Shown here: one piece after another, positions 34,639 through 42,790 of the stretch
Layout of the letters: the number at the start of each line of letters is the position of its first letter
Position numbering within the stretch: the first letter of the stretch is position 1
From: Alteromonas lipotrueiana
Lineage (GTDB): Bacteria; Pseudomonadota; Gammaproteobacteria; Enterobacterales; Alteromonadaceae
NCBI RefSeq assembly: GCF_019249245.1
Contig: NZ_JAESDK010000027.1
Coordinates: 1 to 47,230, forward strand
DNA length: 47,230 nucleotides
Direction of reading: 5' to 3'
Notes under the pieces: model-generated
Told to the model about the DNA's origin: nothing
Seen by the model: only the letters and a program-made list of their open reading frames with translations
The model's database searches: none
Program-made: the position numbers and the translations under genes

Positions 34639-36417
34639 TTAACGATTAATACCTAACCAGCGTTGCAGCTTCTCGCGATCTTCTATCGTAAAGTAGCAGG
34701 CTTGCTGCAACGATGGTTGTACCGGCAATGTAAGGTTTAAAATTCTCCCGTCTCTTATCACTGTCAGCGCGAGCGTGGTTTCAGTACTGGTATTAAGCAA
34801 TCTTTGCAATAAGTTTTCGTTTACTACAAAGTTATCGACCGCCAATATTATGTCGTTGATTTGCAGCCCGGCCTTGCTGGCCGCCGTGTTACTGTTAACC
34901 TGAGCTACTGCGACACCCATCGGTGCGGTTTTTACCGTAGCCCCTAACATATGCTGATTACCGCCATGGCCTACGTCAGTTCCGCCTTTATCTGCTGAGT
35001 TCAGCTTAGCGCGGTAATGTAAAGTAACGCCGATATCTGCAAGCCATGCTGACAGGTTGACATCCTCGGTCCCATAGACCACCTGATTTAAATAATCAGT
35101 GACATCTATATTGAGCTTATCGTGACATATTGTTGCAATAACATCATCGGGTGTGCCTCTTTCGTCTTTGCCGTAATCATTCCACATGTGTTTCATCACG
35201 GTATCCAGACTATATCGATTCTGGCTTTCACGACGAATAAGCAAGTCCAGGCCCAGAGCAATAATACCGCCCTTGGTATAGTAACTTACAATATGATTTA
35301 CCGAATTAGCATCCTGCTTGTAAAAACGAGTCCAGGCATCAAAAGAAGAAGCAGCCGCACTTTGTAAATGCCGACCGCTGCCATGTAATAAGCGGGTCAG
35401 ATTCTGACCGACAATCCCAAGGTATTTCTCGGGTGTGATAAGTTCGGTTCGGGCCAGCGTGACATCATCGTAGAAGCTGGTAAAACCTTCGTATATCCAC
35501 AATTGTTCGGTGAAAACTTCGCTGGACAGGTCGGGCTGAACAAGCACTTCAGGCCGGATACGTTTAACATTCCAGGTATGAAACAACTCGTGACTGCACA
35601 GACTCAGAAAGGTGATGTAACCGTCCGGGCGTACCTTATGTTCGCCAGGCAAGGGCAGGTCAAAACGAGGATACAGCAGGGCGGTAGAATTTCTGTGTTC
35701 AAGGCCGCCAAAACCGGTATCACTAAGCAAGGTCATAAATAAATAGCGTTGAATAGGATAAGGCTTTTCAAATAAAGACAGGTGATGCTGGCAAACCGGT
35801 TTTAAATCGTTACAAATACGTTCAATATCTACCGGAGCATCGCCACTAAACAGCACGTCAAACTCAATATTGTCGACCTTGAAGGTTTGTACCTGCGCCT
35901 GCCCTATAAATATGGGATGGTCGATGAATTCAGCATAGTTCTGGCACTGGTATTGGTTATCGAGGCACACCATACTGGTGTGCACATTCCAGTCAGTCTT
36001 CGCGGGTGGGGAGATGGCCAGTGTATGCGGTTGATGCTCTAAGCCGTGTATTTTTAAAAATACCGACGTACCGTTACAAAATGCATATTGATCATTGATA
36101 AAAGCCGAGCGCACCGATAGGTCGAAGGCAAAGACGGTATACGTTACAGTGATACTCTGATTTTGAGCACAATACTGCCAGGTTTGTTTGTCTGTTTTAT
36201 CAAGAACAACGGCCTCTCCTGAGTCATTGAAAGCCTCAATTTTAATAATGTGGCGTGCAAAGTCGCGAATCATATAGCTACCAGGAATCCACGCCGGTAA
36301 GCTTAAGGTGGTTACCTTGCTTTGACTTGCAGGAATACTCACACTGACAGCGAAAGTATGTTCGCTTATCGAGTCGACGGCTAATGTATAATGCGGATAT
36401 ACCGAAGGTTCAGACAT
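34639..36417 (-). CDS. M61 family metallopeptidase with PDZ domain
   Basis: A 592-residue protein of the M61 (glycyl aminopeptidase-like) family. N-terminal beta domain (about 1-170), gluzincin catalytic domain with HELFHTWNVKRIRPE (H-E-x2-H) and the downstream YEGFTSFYDD carrying the third ligand Glu, then a PDZ domain (about 480-575; MGVAVAQVNSNTAASKAG). No signal peptide is evident, so a cytoplasmic location is likely. Its ATG lies inside the last 8 bases of the small upstream gene, so translation may be coupled. Physiological substrates of bacterial M61 enzymes are largely unknown. Confidence 0.93.
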   Translation of the reverse strand: MSEPSVYPHYTLAVDSISEHTFAVSVSIPASQSKVTTLSLPAWIPGSYMIRDFARHIIKIEAFNDSGEAVVLDKTDKQTWQYCAQNQSITVTYTVFAFDLSVRSAFINDQYAFCNGTSVFLKIHGLEHQPHTLAISPPAKTDWNVHTSMVCLDNQYQCQNYAEFIDHPIFIGQAQVQTFKVDNIEFDVLFSGDAPVDIERICNDLKPVCQHHLSLFEKPYPIQRYLFMTLLSDTGFGGLEHRNSTALLYPRFDLPLPGEHKVRPDGYITFLSLCSHELFHTWNVKRIRPEVLVQPDLSSEVFTEQLWIYEGFTSFYDDVTLARTELITPEKYLGIVGQNLTRLLHGSGRHLQSAAASSFDAWTRFYKQDANSVNHIVSYYTKGGIIALGLDLLIRRESQNRYSLDTVMKHMWNDYGKDERGTPDDVIATICHDKLNIDVTDYLNQVVYGTEDVNLSAWLADIGVTLHYRAKLNSADKGGTDVGHGGNQHMLGATVKTAPMGVAVAQVNSNTAASKAGLQINDIILAVDNFVVNENLLQRLLNTSTETTLALTVIRDGRILNLTLPVQPSLQQACYFTIEDREKLQRWLGINR

Positions 36418-36598
36418 AACTTATCCATAACGCTAATAATAGTCCTATGATGCCCAAGCCGGCGGGCTTTGTCAGTATTAGAAATCTGTCGGCAGACTCA
36501 GGTGGTCTGCGTTTAACGCCCAATATTTTAGCGCGACAGGCAGGCATAGCAAAAAAAGAAATGACTAAACGCATACAGCTGAGTATTAGGGTGCTCAT
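36410..36598 (-). CDS. Small membrane protein, possibly DUF2970-like
   Basis: A 62-residue open frame with a C-terminal hydrophobic helix (GLGIIGLLLALWISYV). The layout, a short N-terminal helix, GVKR, a charged stretch ending DRF, then KP and a hydrophobic segment, resembles DUF2970 proteins (GVqs..RerDF..GkP..FiiaG), but the match is loose. Its stop overlaps the M61 start by 8 bases (ATGTCTGA), a typical coupling arrangement that argues for real translation. No clear Shine-Dalgarno sequence precedes ATG 36598. Confidence 0.5.
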   Translation of the reverse strand: MSTLILSCMRLVISFFAMPACRAKILGVKRRPPESADRFLILTKPAGLGIIGLLLALWISYV

Positions 36599-36828
36599 TA
36601 AGTTAATGATATTGCGGAATAATATTTTAGTGTACGTACGAATGTAAAAGTAAGAGTTTACACTCGACTAATATATTATTTGTTAATTAAAAGTTAATTA
36701 TGCGCTATAAAGGAAATAAAAAAAGATGCTAATATCAATGCTTGAGTATCGGTACTGTAAAGTTATAAACAAAACACTTCTGTACCAGTGGAATTTGCCC
36801 ATCGACAAATTTATGCCAGGAAATGATC

Positions 36829-37290
36829 ATGCGCCAGATTGAACATCTTTTATCTCGCTATGGCGAAAGCCATCAAAATCGAGCTAACGTGCTCATTCAC
36901 ACCATCGCGGTGCCCAGCATTTATTTTGTGACCTTGGGGTTAGTATGGTCAATCCCTGTTCCGCAATGGTTAAGTATTTACGATGTTACATGGGCCCATA
37001 TTTTATCGGTGCCGGTACTGATGTATTATTTTTCACTATCGGGGCCTATAGGCGCCGCAATGACCCTACTCACCATAGCTTGCTTTGGAGGTATAGCGTT
37101 GTTACAAGCTTTAGGCATCAGCGTGTGGTTATTTTGTCTGGCGTTGTTTGTCGCAATGTGGATTTTGCAGTTTGTCGGCCATAAAATTGAAGGTAAAAAA
37201 CCCTCATTTTTAGAAGATCTTCGTTTTTTGTTAGTGGGCCCGGCGTGGTGGTGGGTACACTGGCTAAAACGGCTGAATATCGCTTATTAG
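36829..37290 (+). CDS. Mpo1/DUF962 family membrane protein
   Basis: A 153-residue protein. The start at ATG 36829 is chosen because CCAGGA lies seven bases upstream; ATG 36823 is too close to it. The DUF962/Mpo1 signature is visible: YGESHQNRANVLIHTIAVP near the N-terminus and QFVGHKIEGKKPSFLEDL near the C-terminus, with hydrophobic segments between. Yeast Mpo1 is an iron-dependent dioxygenase for 2-hydroxy fatty acids; the His residues (SH, IH, GH) are the expected ligands. The bacterial role is not established. Confidence 0.9.
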   Translation: MRQIEHLLSRYGESHQNRANVLIHTIAVPSIYFVTLGLVWSIPVPQWLSIYDVTWAHILSVPVLMYYFSLSGPIGAAMTLLTIACFGGIALLQALGISVWLFCLALFVAMWILQFVGHKIEGKKPSFLEDLRFLLVGPAWWWVHWLKRLNIAY

Positions 37291-37405
37291 TTGATGAGTT
37301 TTACAATAAGCTGCGACCAGAAGCCCCAGAGTTAAGACTAAACTCCCGTGCGAAGCTGATATCATGCGTATAATTGCATAAAAATAAAATAAAACGGTAA
37401 GTTTT

Positions 37406-38488
37406 GTGAGCCGCTGGCAACGACTTTTTGAAAGTAACGAAAGACTTTTCTGGACCCTACACACGATGGGGTGGGCCGGATTTGCTTTAGTGTATTACAT
37501 AGGGTCGTTTTTGCATGATGTTCGCTCTATTTGGGTATTTATCATTTTATTGAATGCCTACGCGGGCTGGTTACTTACGGTGCCTCTGCGCTACGTTTTT
37601 CAGTGGGCCCGAAAACTTTCGCCGTTAAAAATGCTTGGTGCAGTTATATTTGCCTGCTATGTTGTGGCGTTAGTGTGGGCAGTAGTTAAAAACATTAATT
37701 ACTGGGAAATATACAAACACGGATATCGGCCTGATACGTGGTTTATGTATTTCACCAATACGATCAACTCACTCATTATGGTGGGCTGTTGGAGCGGTCT
37801 GTACTTTGGCATCAAAAACTTTCAAATGCTGCAAAAAGAAAAACAAAATGCGTTAAAGGCCAGCACAATGGCGCATCAGGCGCATATTAAAATGCTGCGT
37901 TATCAGCTCAATCCGCATTTTTTATTTAATACCCTTAACGCAATATCTACGTTAATCTTATTGAAAGAAAACGATACTGCAGAGGCCATGGTCTCACGGT
38001 TGAGTAATTTTCTTCGCTACTCGCTTGATAATGATCCCATAAAAAAAGTGGCTTTAGAACAAGAAATCAAAGCCTTACGTCTTTATCTTGAAATTGAAAA
38101 GGTGCGGTTTGATGACCGACTGGAGGTCCAGTGGGACATCGATCCGATTTGCGAAACAGCGTTGGTTCCCAGCATGATTTTACAACCTCTTGTTGAAAAC
38201 GCTATCAAACATGCCATATCTAAACTTGAAGAAGGCGGGCGTCTGGCAATAACCGCGCGCTGCTTTGGTAACGATTTATTAATGGACGTCGCGGACAACG
38301 GACCGGGAGCTGATATCAAAGACGGTCAGCTGGCCCGCGAAAACGGCGTTGGTCTGGTAAACATCAGGGAGCGTTTGCAGTCGCTTTATCATCGAAACTT
38401 TGCTTTTTGCATAGAGCATAACCAGCCAACCGGTGTCAGGGTGAGACTACGCATTCCCTACGAAGTAAAAGACGTAATACATGACTGA
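37406..38488 (+). CDS. LytS/AlgZ-type sensor histidine kinase
   Basis: A 360-residue membrane kinase starting at GTG 37406. About four hydrophobic segments span residues 15-140 without an evident sensor domain. The His_kinase domain (PF06580) has the phosphoacceptor His171 in QLNPHFLFNTLNAIS, followed by an HATPase with VENAIKHAI, DNGPGAD and NGVGLVNIRERL. It overlaps the response regulator gene by 8 bases, so the two are a coupled two-component pair. Signal and targets are not evident. Confidence 0.92.
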   Translation: MSRWQRLFESNERLFWTLHTMGWAGFALVYYIGSFLHDVRSIWVFIILLNAYAGWLLTVPLRYVFQWARKLSPLKMLGAVIFACYVVALVWAVVKNINYWEIYKHGYRPDTWFMYFTNTINSLIMVGCWSGLYFGIKNFQMLQKEKQNALKASTMAHQAHIKMLRYQLNPHFLFNTLNAISTLILLKENDTAEAMVSRLSNFLRYSLDNDPIKKVALEQEIKALRLYLEIEKVRFDDRLEVQWDIDPICETALVPSMILQPLVENAIKHAISKLEEGGRLAITARCFGNDLLMDVADNGPGADIKDGQLARENGVGLVNIRERLQSLYHRNFAFCIEHNQPTGVRVRLRIPYEVKDVIHD

Positions 38489-39308
38489 GTTTACAATTAA
38501 AACGATTATAGTGGACGATGAGCCCCTTGCGCGACGCGGTTTACGCGCGCGCCTTGAACGTCATGCCGACGTAAATGTTATTGCTGAATGTCAAAATGGA
38601 CTAGACGCGGTTAGTGCTATCTCACAGCATCGGCCCGACCTGGTTTTTTTAGATATTCAGATGCCGGGGCTAAATGGCTTTCAGGTAATTCATAGGCTGC
38701 GTGAGCTGAATCAGCCTATTCCGTTAATTGTTTTTGTTACCGCGTACGATAGCTACGCGATTAAAGCATTCGATGTACATGCTCTGGATTATCTGCTAAA
38801 GCCTGCCGATGACGAACGTCTGACCGGGGCGTTGGACAAGGTTCGAGATTATCTGACAAACCAGTATCAGGATGCACAGTCTCGTAAACTTGCGGGTTTG
38901 GTTGCCGATTTAACCGGCGATGACTGTGAAGAGATTTTACGAAAACTGGCAAATGGCGAAGCGATTGAAACAAATCCTTATCCAGAGGTGCTGGCGATTA
39001 AAGATGGCTCTGAGGTAACGCGGGTGGCGGTGCAGGACATACAATGGGTCGACGCGGCGGGCGATTATATGTGTGTCCATGCGATAGATGGGATGCATAT
39101 AATGCGCAAAACCATGAAAGAGCTTGAGCAGGAGCTTAATCCCCAATGGTTTGTACGTGTGCACCGTTCAGCGATTGCAAATATTCGGTTTGTGAAAAAA
39201 CTGGTGAGTCATATTAGTGGTGAATACCACCTTATTCTTCAAAACGATACTGAATTAAAAGTGAGCCGCAGCCATCGCGACAAAGTAAAAGCCGCAATGA
39301 AACTGTAA
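38481..39308 (+). CDS. LytTR-family response regulator
   Basis: A 275-residue regulator. Receiver domain 1-125 with Asp12-Asp13, phosphoacceptor Asp58 (VFLDIQMPG), Thr in FVTAYD and Lys in LLKPAD. LytTR DNA-binding domain about 165-272 (VQDIQWVDAAGDYMCVHA, WFVRVHRSAIANI, VSRSHRDKVK). It is the partner of the kinase at 37406. Its stop codon abuts the end of the convergent pfkA gene with no spacer. Confidence 0.94.
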   Translation: MTEFTIKTIIVDDEPLARRGLRARLERHADVNVIAECQNGLDAVSAISQHRPDLVFLDIQMPGLNGFQVIHRLRELNQPIPLIVFVTAYDSYAIKAFDVHALDYLLKPADDERLTGALDKVRDYLTNQYQDAQSRKLAGLVADLTGDDCEEILRKLANGEAIETNPYPEVLAIKDGSEVTRVAVQDIQWVDAAGDYMCVHAIDGMHIMRKTMKELEQELNPQWFVRVHRSAIANIRFVKKLVSHISGEYHLILQNDTELKVSRSHRDKVKAAMKL

Positions 39309-40310
39309 CTAATCGATATAACGCTGGTTCATTAAATGTAAGGCAGTCTTGCGCGCGTCCTTGCCCAGTGTTTTTTGTTTCTGCCAGGTTTTTTCAAGCG
39401 GTACGGTAACCAGTGTATCGTTTTGAATGCCAATCATTATGTCGCTGATATCTGTGTTGACCAGTTCTATTGCAAAGGTGCCGCTCTTGACCGCTAAAAT
39501 TCGGTCCTGACTTACCGGTGAACCGCCACGCTGAACATGACCTAATGTCACCGGTTTAGCTTCAAGGCCAGTGGCTTCAGTGACATTTTGACACAGGCCT
39601 ATTACGCCCTCGGGCCATAAATTTTCGGCCAGTACAATCACATAGCTAACCGGCCCCCGGGATTGTTGACGCTGCATAATTTGCTGCTTGATTTGCTGTA
39701 AGCTGGTTTGAGCACATTCAAATAACTCGGGTACCAATACAAAGTCAGATGCGGAAGCCAATGCTGCGCTCATCCCCAAAAAACCTGCATGACGCCCCAT
39801 TACCTCTACGACAAATACCCGGTCAAAAGCATCGGCGGTGTCGCGTACCTTATCAATAGAGTTCACTGCAGTTTCGATTGCGGTGTAGTAGCCAATGGTG
39901 GCATCGGTTTGATCAATATCATTATCGATTGTACCCGGTATACCGATAATTTGGCCGTCCCAGTGTGCTTTTAACGCATGCGCACCCTTAAAAGAGCCGT
40001 CGCCCCCCATAACAATTAAGGTGTCGATACCCGCAGATTTTAAATTATTAGCTGCCTGTTGCCTGACCTGTGGCTGACAAAAAGACTCGCAACGTGCGCT
40101 GTGTAAAATAGTACCGCCTTGCTGAATTAAATTATGCATCCGCTGAGCAGTTAAACAAATACGATCATCATTAAGCACGCCATTAAAACCACGTAAATAC
40201 CCAGAAATTTTATGACCAGCACGTTCGGCATTTAATACCATCGCTCTGATACAGGCATTCATGCCTGGCGCATCACCACCGGAGGTGAGAACTGCTATGT
40301 GTTTTTTCAT
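39309..40310 (-). CDS. pfkA: ATP-dependent 6-phosphofructokinase
   Basis: A 333-residue PfkA-type kinase that phosphorylates fructose 6-phosphate in glycolysis. Family motifs: nucleotide site LTSGGDAPGMNACIRA, MGGDGSFKGA, catalytic PGTIDNDI with TDATIGYYTA, substrate-binding VEVMGRHAG and the C-terminal GHVQRGGSP. GGDGS (Gly at the position after D) indicates ATP rather than pyrophosphate use. AAGG lies about 10 bases upstream of the ATG. It diverges from the DUF6279 lipoprotein gene. Confidence 0.95.
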   Translation of the reverse strand: MKKHIAVLTSGGDAPGMNACIRAMVLNAERAGHKISGYLRGFNGVLNDDRICLTAQRMHNLIQQGGTILHSARCESFCQPQVRQQAANNLKSAGIDTLIVMGGDGSFKGAHALKAHWDGQIIGIPGTIDNDIDQTDATIGYYTAIETAVNSIDKVRDTADAFDRVFVVEVMGRHAGFLGMSAALASASDFVLVPELFECAQTSLQQIKQQIMQRQQSRGPVSYVIVLAENLWPEGVIGLCQNVTEATGLEAKPVTLGHVQRGGSPVSQDRILAVKSGTFAIELVNTDISDIMIGIQNDTLVTVPLEKTWQKQKTLGKDARKTALHLMNQRYID

Positions 40311-40474
40311 ATTCTGTAACCTTTATTAACCTGACTTTTAGGTCTTGTGCTATATGCTTAGCTTAACAACAAATTTGTTTTACACTGTTTTTTGGCTTTA
40401 CGTGTTTAGCTGGAATTAGTTTGTATTTAGCTAAGAAATAGTGACTCAATGGTTTTACCGCAACAGGACTCAAA

Positions 40475-41320
40475 ATGAAAAAATGGTTTATTGCGTTCAG
40501 TCTTCTGTTAATTTCTGGCTGCTCGTCAAAAATGGCTTATGACAATATTGATTGGCTTGTTTACTGGTACTTAGATGACTATATAGAGCTAACCGATGAA
40601 CAGGAAGATATGTTCGACGACAAGCTATCGCAGTGGATAGTCTGGCACCGCGAAGAACAGCTTGAACGGTACATTGCGCAATTGCAGGCATTAAAGCAGC
40701 AGGTGGCGAATAACGAGCTAAATAAACCCCTCATTGCTTCACATCTAAACCGTGCAAAACAACATGTTGCGACGGTACGGCAAAAATTAGCCCCTGATTT
40801 GGCACAATTGGCTTCGCAGCTTAATGATGAACAGGTGATATACTTATTTGCGACATTAGAAAAAGAAAATCGGGAAAAAGAAAAAGAAATTGCTGAGGCT
40901 ATGGAAGAGTCTGACAAAGAGCGCTTTGAGCGGCTTACAGAAGAAATGGAAGAAAATTTTGAGGAGGGCCTGGGAAATCTGACTGATGAGCAAGAACAAA
41001 AGCTGCAAAGTTATGCGCCTTTGTTTCACCGTTCAGACAGAAACTGGTTACAGTATCGCAATGATATGCAAAGTGATGCGCGCCGGTTATTTGCAACCCG
41101 TAAGAATAACCCCGATTTTATTCAACAGTTGACTGATTTAATAAACAATCCGGACCGCTACCGTTCCGATGCTTTTTTGAAGCAGCGAGAAAACAACCGG
41201 CAAGCATACCTTAATCTGGCTACCGAAATGGTACAAATGATGACACCCCACCAGCGTAAGCATGTTATTGACGAATTAGACGATCTGATTGAAGATATTC
41301 AGTCTATGCGAAAAGAATAG
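40475..41320 (+). CDS. DUF6279 family lipoprotein
   Basis: A 281-residue lipoprotein (signal KKWFIAFSLLLISGCSSK, lipobox ISGC). The rest is almost wholly helical and charged, with the DUF6279 opening YDNIDWLVYWYLDDYIELT and long heptad-like stretches (KENREKEKEIAEAMEESDKE) suggesting a coiled-coil bundle. The function is not known; such proteins are common in alteromonads and pseudomonads. AGGA precedes the ATG. It is transcribed alone. Confidence 0.88.
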   Translation: MKKWFIAFSLLLISGCSSKMAYDNIDWLVYWYLDDYIELTDEQEDMFDDKLSQWIVWHREEQLERYIAQLQALKQQVANNELNKPLIASHLNRAKQHVATVRQKLAPDLAQLASQLNDEQVIYLFATLEKENREKEKEIAEAMEESDKERFERLTEEMEENFEEGLGNLTDEQEQKLQSYAPLFHRSDRNWLQYRNDMQSDARRLFATRKNNPDFIQQLTDLINNPDRYRSDAFLKQRENNRQAYLNLATEMVQMMTPHQRKHVIDELDDLIEDIQSMRKE

Positions 41321-41660
41321 TGTGAAGTCGGTAGTGTGAAAAAGACAGTGCAATTATAGATAGGTAAACAGTCGAAAGGTTGAGTTTGCCTAGGTCTTAA
41401 CCTTAATTTCAGCCACTGTCACCTTGCACCCACTTATAGTTGGACAACCACAACCGGTATTTATAAATAGTGGCAGCGCTGCTTTTAAATCAGGGATATC
41501 GTTCAGCAAATCAGTCTGCTAAGCTATAAATCATTGTATTGATAAATAATACCTCGGGAGAGTCTGTAGTCTCACGGCAAAACGCTGGTGATGTGATTTA
41601 CAACCCCCCTACTTTGTAGTAGCAAAGGTCTTAACCGTAATAACCGGTGAGGAAAACATC
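41321..41660. other. 340 bp gene-free stretch
   Basis: No gene was found. An 11 bp direct repeat AGGTCTTAACC occurs at 41392-41402 and 41626-41636, the second just before the VOC gene. A short CTAC/GTAG hairpin lies near 41610-41619. The segment around 41555-41595 (GGGAGAGTCTGTAG, then CTCACGG) has a leader-like look, but I cannot assign a riboswitch class. Confidence 0.35.
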
Positions 41661-42035
41661 ATGCACAAGCACGAGCAGCTCGATTACGTAGAATGGCCAG
41701 CCGCAAATTTAGCCGCGACAAAAGCGTTTTTTGAAACGGTTTTCCACTGGCATTTCACCGACTATGGGCCAGACTACACCGCGTTTTCTACACCCATTTT
41801 AAGTGGCGGGTTTTATCGCGCTGAGCAATCGAGCCAAACCTCCACCGGCGGCGCGCTATTGGTATTTTATAGTCAGCAAATTGAACAGACCCAAGTTAAA
41901 ATTGAAAAAAATGGCGGTATCATCAACCGGCCTGTGTTTGAGTTTCCGGGAGGGTGTCGATTTCATTTTCTGGAGCCCAGCGGTAACGAATTTGCGGTAT
42001 GGTCTGAACAGCTTTGTGTTTCAGAAGTAATCTGA
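41661..42035 (+). CDS. VOC (glyoxalase/bleomycin-resistance fold) family protein
   Basis: A 124-residue single VOC module. The opening LDYVEWPAANLAATKAFFET and the closing FPGGCRFHFLEPSGNEFAVW are typical of the glyoxalase-like group often found as small stand-alone proteins. The ligand residues His/Glu are partly recognisable, but the substrate cannot be deduced. GAGGA lies before the ATG. The META-MliC gene follows by 26 bp or more, depending on its start. Confidence 0.9.
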   Translation: MHKHEQLDYVEWPAANLAATKAFFETVFHWHFTDYGPDYTAFSTPILSGGFYRAEQSSQTSTGGALLVFYSQQIEQTQVKIEKNGGIINRPVFEFPGGCRFHFLEPSGNEFAVWSEQLCVSEVI

Positions 42036-42061
42036 GTTTTTTAAGTTGAATATTTAAGGGT

Positions 42062-42778
42062 TTGATTATTAATTTTTTTACCAATACCTTAGGCTTTGTA
42101 GCAGGGCGGACAAACCGCGCTTTGTTCAAAAAGGCCCTGTTAATAAGTTATGTTGTTGGTATAACTGCCTGCACAACAACAGCACCCGATGGACCGGTTA
42201 ATACTGTTACCGGTATCTGGCTGGTAGAAGCTATTGATGAGCAGCCTGTCATCTCAGACACACCGGTTACACTCACTTTTAAAGAAAATGGGCGTGTCAG
42301 TGGTTTTGCGGGCTGTAATCAATACAGCGGTGTAGGCAGTATGAATGACGAAAGAGCGACTTTTTCTGCCCCTGTCAGTACCCGGCGAATGTGTATAGAA
42401 GAGCTTGCCCAACAAGAGCAACGTTTATTCAAAGCCCTTACCCAAGCGCGCTATTACAACTACAACGATAACAAAAACATCGTTGTGTATAACAACGAGG
42501 ACCAGGCGGTATTAAAGCTAAGCCGTGCAAAAGATTCAGTAGCCACGGACCAGAGCGGCAATGTGCAATACTTATGTGAGGGGGCCGGAGTAGTGAGCAT
42601 GCGTCAGGTCAATGCCGAGGTCATTGAGTTGACCATCGCCGACAAGCAACCCTTATTAACACGCACCCGTAGTGCCTCAGGTGTTCGCTATGCGGGTAAA
42701 GAGATTATTTTTCATCACCAACAGAATGAAGCCCTTCTGGACTATGATAATCAACGTTTTGGATGCCAGCAGCGTTAA
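42062..42778 (+). CDS. META domain plus MliC-like domain lipoprotein
   Basis: Up to 238 residues, with no ATG start. TTG at 42062 opens the frame; TTG at 42122 would give a tidier lipoprotein signal (FKKALLISYVVGITACTTT) and has AGGGCGGA upstream, so it is a strong alternative. After the lipobox Cys comes a META domain (TGIWLVEAI, FAGCNQYSG, RMCIEEL), then from about residue 165 a region like MliC C-type lysozyme inhibitors (VQYLCEGAG, then DYDNQRFGCQ). META/HslJ-like domains are envelope-stress associated; MliC domains bind lysozyme in the periplasm. It is probably outer-membrane anchored. It converges on the second receiver-TPR gene. Confidence 0.8.
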   Translation: MIINFFTNTLGFVAGRTNRALFKKALLISYVVGITACTTTAPDGPVNTVTGIWLVEAIDEQPVISDTPVTLTFKENGRVSGFAGCNQYSGVGSMNDERATFSAPVSTRRMCIEELAQQEQRLFKALTQARYYNYNDNKNIVVYNNEDQAVLKLSRAKDSVATDQSGNVQYLCEGAGVVSMRQVNAEVIELTIADKQPLLTRTRSASGVRYAGKEIIFHHQQNEALLDYDNQRFGCQQR

Positions 42779-42790
42779 TCTGGCGGCGGT

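Noticed and set aside
41555..41600. Possible riboswitch-like leader before the VOC gene
   Set aside because: Some bases recall riboswitch cores (GGGAGAG), but no complete consensus of a known class could be built.
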